Shown here in pieces: positions 62,124 to 64,000 of a DNA stretch of 64,000 nucleotides. A model generated the notes under the pieces. It was not told the origin of the DNA. It searched no databases and saw nothing but the letters and a program-made list of their open reading frames with translations. A program made the translations under genes and the position numbers. The stretch covers positions 34,525-98,524 of the forward strand of contig NZ_JFHC01000027.1 in NCBI RefSeq assembly GCF_000698595.1, read 5' to 3'. The DNA is from Caballeronia glathei. Its GTDB lineage: Bacteria > Pseudomonadota > Gammaproteobacteria > Burkholderiales > Burkholderiaceae. Within the stretch, counting starts at the first letter, position 1. Each line of letters opens with the position of its first letter.

Positions 62124-63452
62124 ATGAAAACGAAGTCCGTAGCGCCGCCAGTCAGCGGCGATGTCATGGCGCTCGCCGATACGGCGAGCTTCGAATCCAA
62201 AACCTATGCGAAGGTCGGACGGCGGCTGATTCCGTTCCTGATGCTGTGCTATCTCGGCGCGTATCTCGATCGCGTCAACGTGGGCTTTGCAAAACTGCAG
62301 ATGCTCAACGACCTTCGGTTCAGCGAGACCATCTACGGCATCGGCGCGGGCATTTTCTTTCTCGGCTACTTCCTCTTCGAGGTGCCGAGCAATGTGATCC
62401 TGCACAAGGTGGGCGCGCGCAACTGGCTCGCACGCATCATGCTCACCTGGGCCGTGATCTCCGCGAGCTTCGCCTTTGTCCAGACGCCCACGACCTTCTA
62501 TGTCCTCAGGTTCCTGCTGGGCGTGGCCGAAGCGGGGTTCGCGCCGGGCGTGATCCTCTACCTGACCTACTGGTTTCCCGCGGCGCGGCGCGCCAAGGCG
62601 CTCTCGCTCTTCTTCATGGCGATTCCGCTTGCGGGCATGGTCGGCGGACCGCTGTCGGGCTACATCATGCATGCGTTCCAGGGCGTGCACGATCTCGCGG
62701 GATGGAAGTGGCTCTTCATCCTCGAAGCGTTGCCGTCCCTGGTCCTTGGCGTCGCCATCCTGTTCTACCTCGACAACGGCATCGCTTCGGCCAAGTGGCT
62801 CAACGACGCGGAGAAGGCCCTCCTCTCGCGCAACGTCGCCAGCGACAACGCACACAAGATCGCCCATGTCTCGATCAGGTCGTTCATCGGCGACCGGCGT
62901 CTCTGGCTGATGGCTTCGATCTACTTCTGCGTGGTGCTCGGCCAGTATGGCCTCACGTTCTGGCTGCCGACGATCATCCGCAAGGCCGGCGTTGCCGATC
63001 CGCTGTGGGTGGGCGTGTACACGGCCATTCCGTACCTCTGCGCGATCATTGCGCTGCCGCTGGTGGGCGCAAGCGCCGACCGACATCGCGAACGGCGCCT
63101 GCATCTGGCGATCCCGATGCTCGTCGCGGCCGCTGGCTTCGCAACGCTGCCGATGCTGGGCGGAGTGGGTGCTTCACTGGTGTGCGTGAGCGTGGCCGCT
63201 GCGGGCATCCTCGCTTCTTCTTCGCAGTTCTGGTCGTTGCCGACCGCGCTCCTCGGCGGCATGTCCGCCGCAGCGGGAATTGCCGCGGTGAACTGCTTCG
63301 CCAATCTCGCGGGCTTCTTCTCGCCGGCGATCGTCGGCTGGCTGAACGACCTGACGGGCAAATCGACAGCCGGGCTGATCTTCATCTCCGTCGCCATCGT
63401 GATCGGCGCCTCGCTCGTGTTCTTCGTGCCGGCAAAGACGGTCAACCGCTGA
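62124..63452 (+). CDS. MFS transporter, anion:cation symporter (ACS) family
   Basis: 442 residues, twelve membrane helices. It has the ACS signature in LIPFLMLCYLGAYLDRVNVGFAKLQM and VPSNVILHKVGARNWLARIMLTWAVISASFAF, the latter typical of tartrate, phthalate, galactarate and other sugar-acid carriers. The N-terminal tail of about 35 residues is cytoplasmic. ATG with SD AGGAGA. It brings in an organic or sugar acid used by the surrounding SDR and transketolase. Confidence 0.93.
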   Translation: MKTKSVAPPVSGDVMALADTASFESKTYAKVGRRLIPFLMLCYLGAYLDRVNVGFAKLQMLNDLRFSETIYGIGAGIFFLGYFLFEVPSNVILHKVGARNWLARIMLTWAVISASFAFVQTPTTFYVLRFLLGVAEAGFAPGVILYLTYWFPAARRAKALSLFFMAIPLAGMVGGPLSGYIMHAFQGVHDLAGWKWLFILEALPSLVLGVAILFYLDNGIASAKWLNDAEKALLSRNVASDNAHKIAHVSIRSFIGDRRLWLMASIYFCVVLGQYGLTFWLPTIIRKAGVADPLWVGVYTAIPYLCAIIALPLVGASADRHRERRLHLAIPMLVAAAGFATLPMLGGVGASLVCVSVAAAGILASSSQFWSLPTALLGGMSAAAGIAAVNCFANLAGFFSPAIVGWLNDLTGKSTAGLIFISVAIVIGASLVFFVPAKTVNR

Positions 63453-63496
63453 CACGGTTCGCTTCAAAAGACTTACTTTCAAATCAAGGAAACATC

Positions 63497-64000
63497 ATGA
63501 ACAGTCCTTCATCGGATGCGGTGACGCTCGCCGAGCGCGCCTATCGGATTCGCAGAAACGCCCTGCTGATGGGCGAAGTGCAGGGCCAGGGCTACATCGG
63601 CCAGGCGCTCGATATCGCGGATGTCCTCGCTGTCGCCTACTTCGGCGCGATGCGCTACCAGCCGGACAATCCAGAATGGGAAGGCCGCGACCGCTTTCTC
63701 CTGTCCAACGGCCACTATGCGATCGCGCTCTACGCGGCACTGCTTGAGGCGGGCATCCTGCCGGCGGACGAACTTGGAACATACGGCAGCGACGACAGCC
63801 GGTTGCCGATGTCCGGCATGGCGAGCTACACGCCCGGCATGGAGATGTCCGGCGGCTCGCTCGGCCACGGTCTCACGATCGCAGTGGGCCGCTGCCTCGG
63901 ACTCAGGCGCAAGGGCTCCGATGCGTTCGTCTACACGCTCTTTTCGGACGGCGAACTCGACGAAGGCGCGATCTGGGAAGGCATCATGTCGGCGGCTCAC
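63497..64000 (+). CDS. Transketolase N-terminal (ThDP-binding) subunit, 3' partial
   Basis: 168 codons from an ATG with SD AAGGAAAC, open to the right edge. The sequence has the PP/N-terminal transketolase blocks: RRNALLMGEVQGQGYIGQALDIADVLAVAYF, RDRFLLSNGHYAIALYAALLEAGIL, MSGGSLGHGLTIAVGRCLGLRRKG, and the ThDP/metal motif SDGELDEGAIWEG (here SDGE in place of GDGE). Split transketolases, with N and C halves in two genes, occur in sugar pathways such as apiose and sulfoquinovose use; whether this one is split cannot be seen because the gene runs off the window. 44 bp after the MFS gene. Confidence 0.9.
   Translation, partial: MNSPSSDAVTLAERAYRIRRNALLMGEVQGQGYIGQALDIADVLAVAYFGAMRYQPDNPEWEGRDRFLLSNGHYAIALYAALLEAGILPADELGTYGSDDSRLPMSGMASYTPGMEMSGGSLGHGLTIAVGRCLGLRRKGSDAFVYTLFSDGELDEGAIWEGIMSAAH

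Overview
The window is GC-rich, densely packed DNA from a beta-proteobacterium of the Burkholderiaceae, most likely Paraburkholderia or Caballeronia. This is inferred from an OmpC-type Burkholderia porin, a DUF3348/DUF802/OmpA/DUF2894 operon of Burkholderiales type, the E. coli-like long ArgG, and the many LysR regulators. No rRNA, tRNA, CRISPR array or intact insertion sequence was found. The gene mix is typical of an accessory region of a secondary replicon or a variable chromosomal arm: catabolic enzymes, efflux systems, solute transporters and regulators, with several genes in decay.

Layout, left to right. 1-4.5 kb: the end of a DUF1932 dehydrogenase gene, a LysR regulator with two tandem DNA-binding domains, a two-subunit gallate/protocatechuate-type ring-cleavage dioxygenase, and an O-methyltransferase gene broken by one stop codon. 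4.6-14.5 kb: two export systems back to back, one ABC-2 type with its own outer-membrane factor and TetR regulator, one MacAB-like. 14.5-17.1 kb: an esterase and argG, followed by a cluster of hairpin-forming intergenic repeats. 17.7-24.6 kb: a polyamine-type ABC transporter divergent from a deacetylase/GntR/flavin-reductase operon. 24.6-30.9 kb: an Old Yellow Enzyme remnant, a GST, a LysR gene and an RND efflux operon in which all three genes are damaged. 31-35 kb: ChaC, an amidohydrolase and small proteins.

35.4-41.1 kb is the most interesting part. It is a molybdenum-linked locus with three palindromes that share the ModE-box layout (CGnnATAT, eight bases, ATATnnCG). They lie upstream of a hypothetical gene plus a frameshifted DUF2325 gene, between an HTH-only ModE and a porin, and upstream of a small molybdopterin-fold protein coupled to a NifQ-like protein. 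A separate di-Mop protein completes the set. ModE seems to be split here into a DNA-binding protein and a molybdate-binding protein. No nitrogenase genes are present in the window.

41.4-55.7 kb holds an acyl-CoA-dehydrogenase-fold oxygenase, hydrolases, an AraC/SDR pair, an AI-2E family permease, a phospholipase D-type lipoprotein, a TetR/MFS pair with a shared candidate operator, an orphan His-Me-finger-like nuclease of lower GC, and a LysR/hydrolase pair. 55.8-60 kb is a four-gene operon built around a MotA-like protein with a very long coiled-coil tail and a MotB-like OmpA protein, resembling the ZorAB motor but with DUF3348 and DUF2894 partners. 60.2-64 kb is a LysR/SDR/MFS/transketolase carbohydrate-type operon that runs off the right edge.
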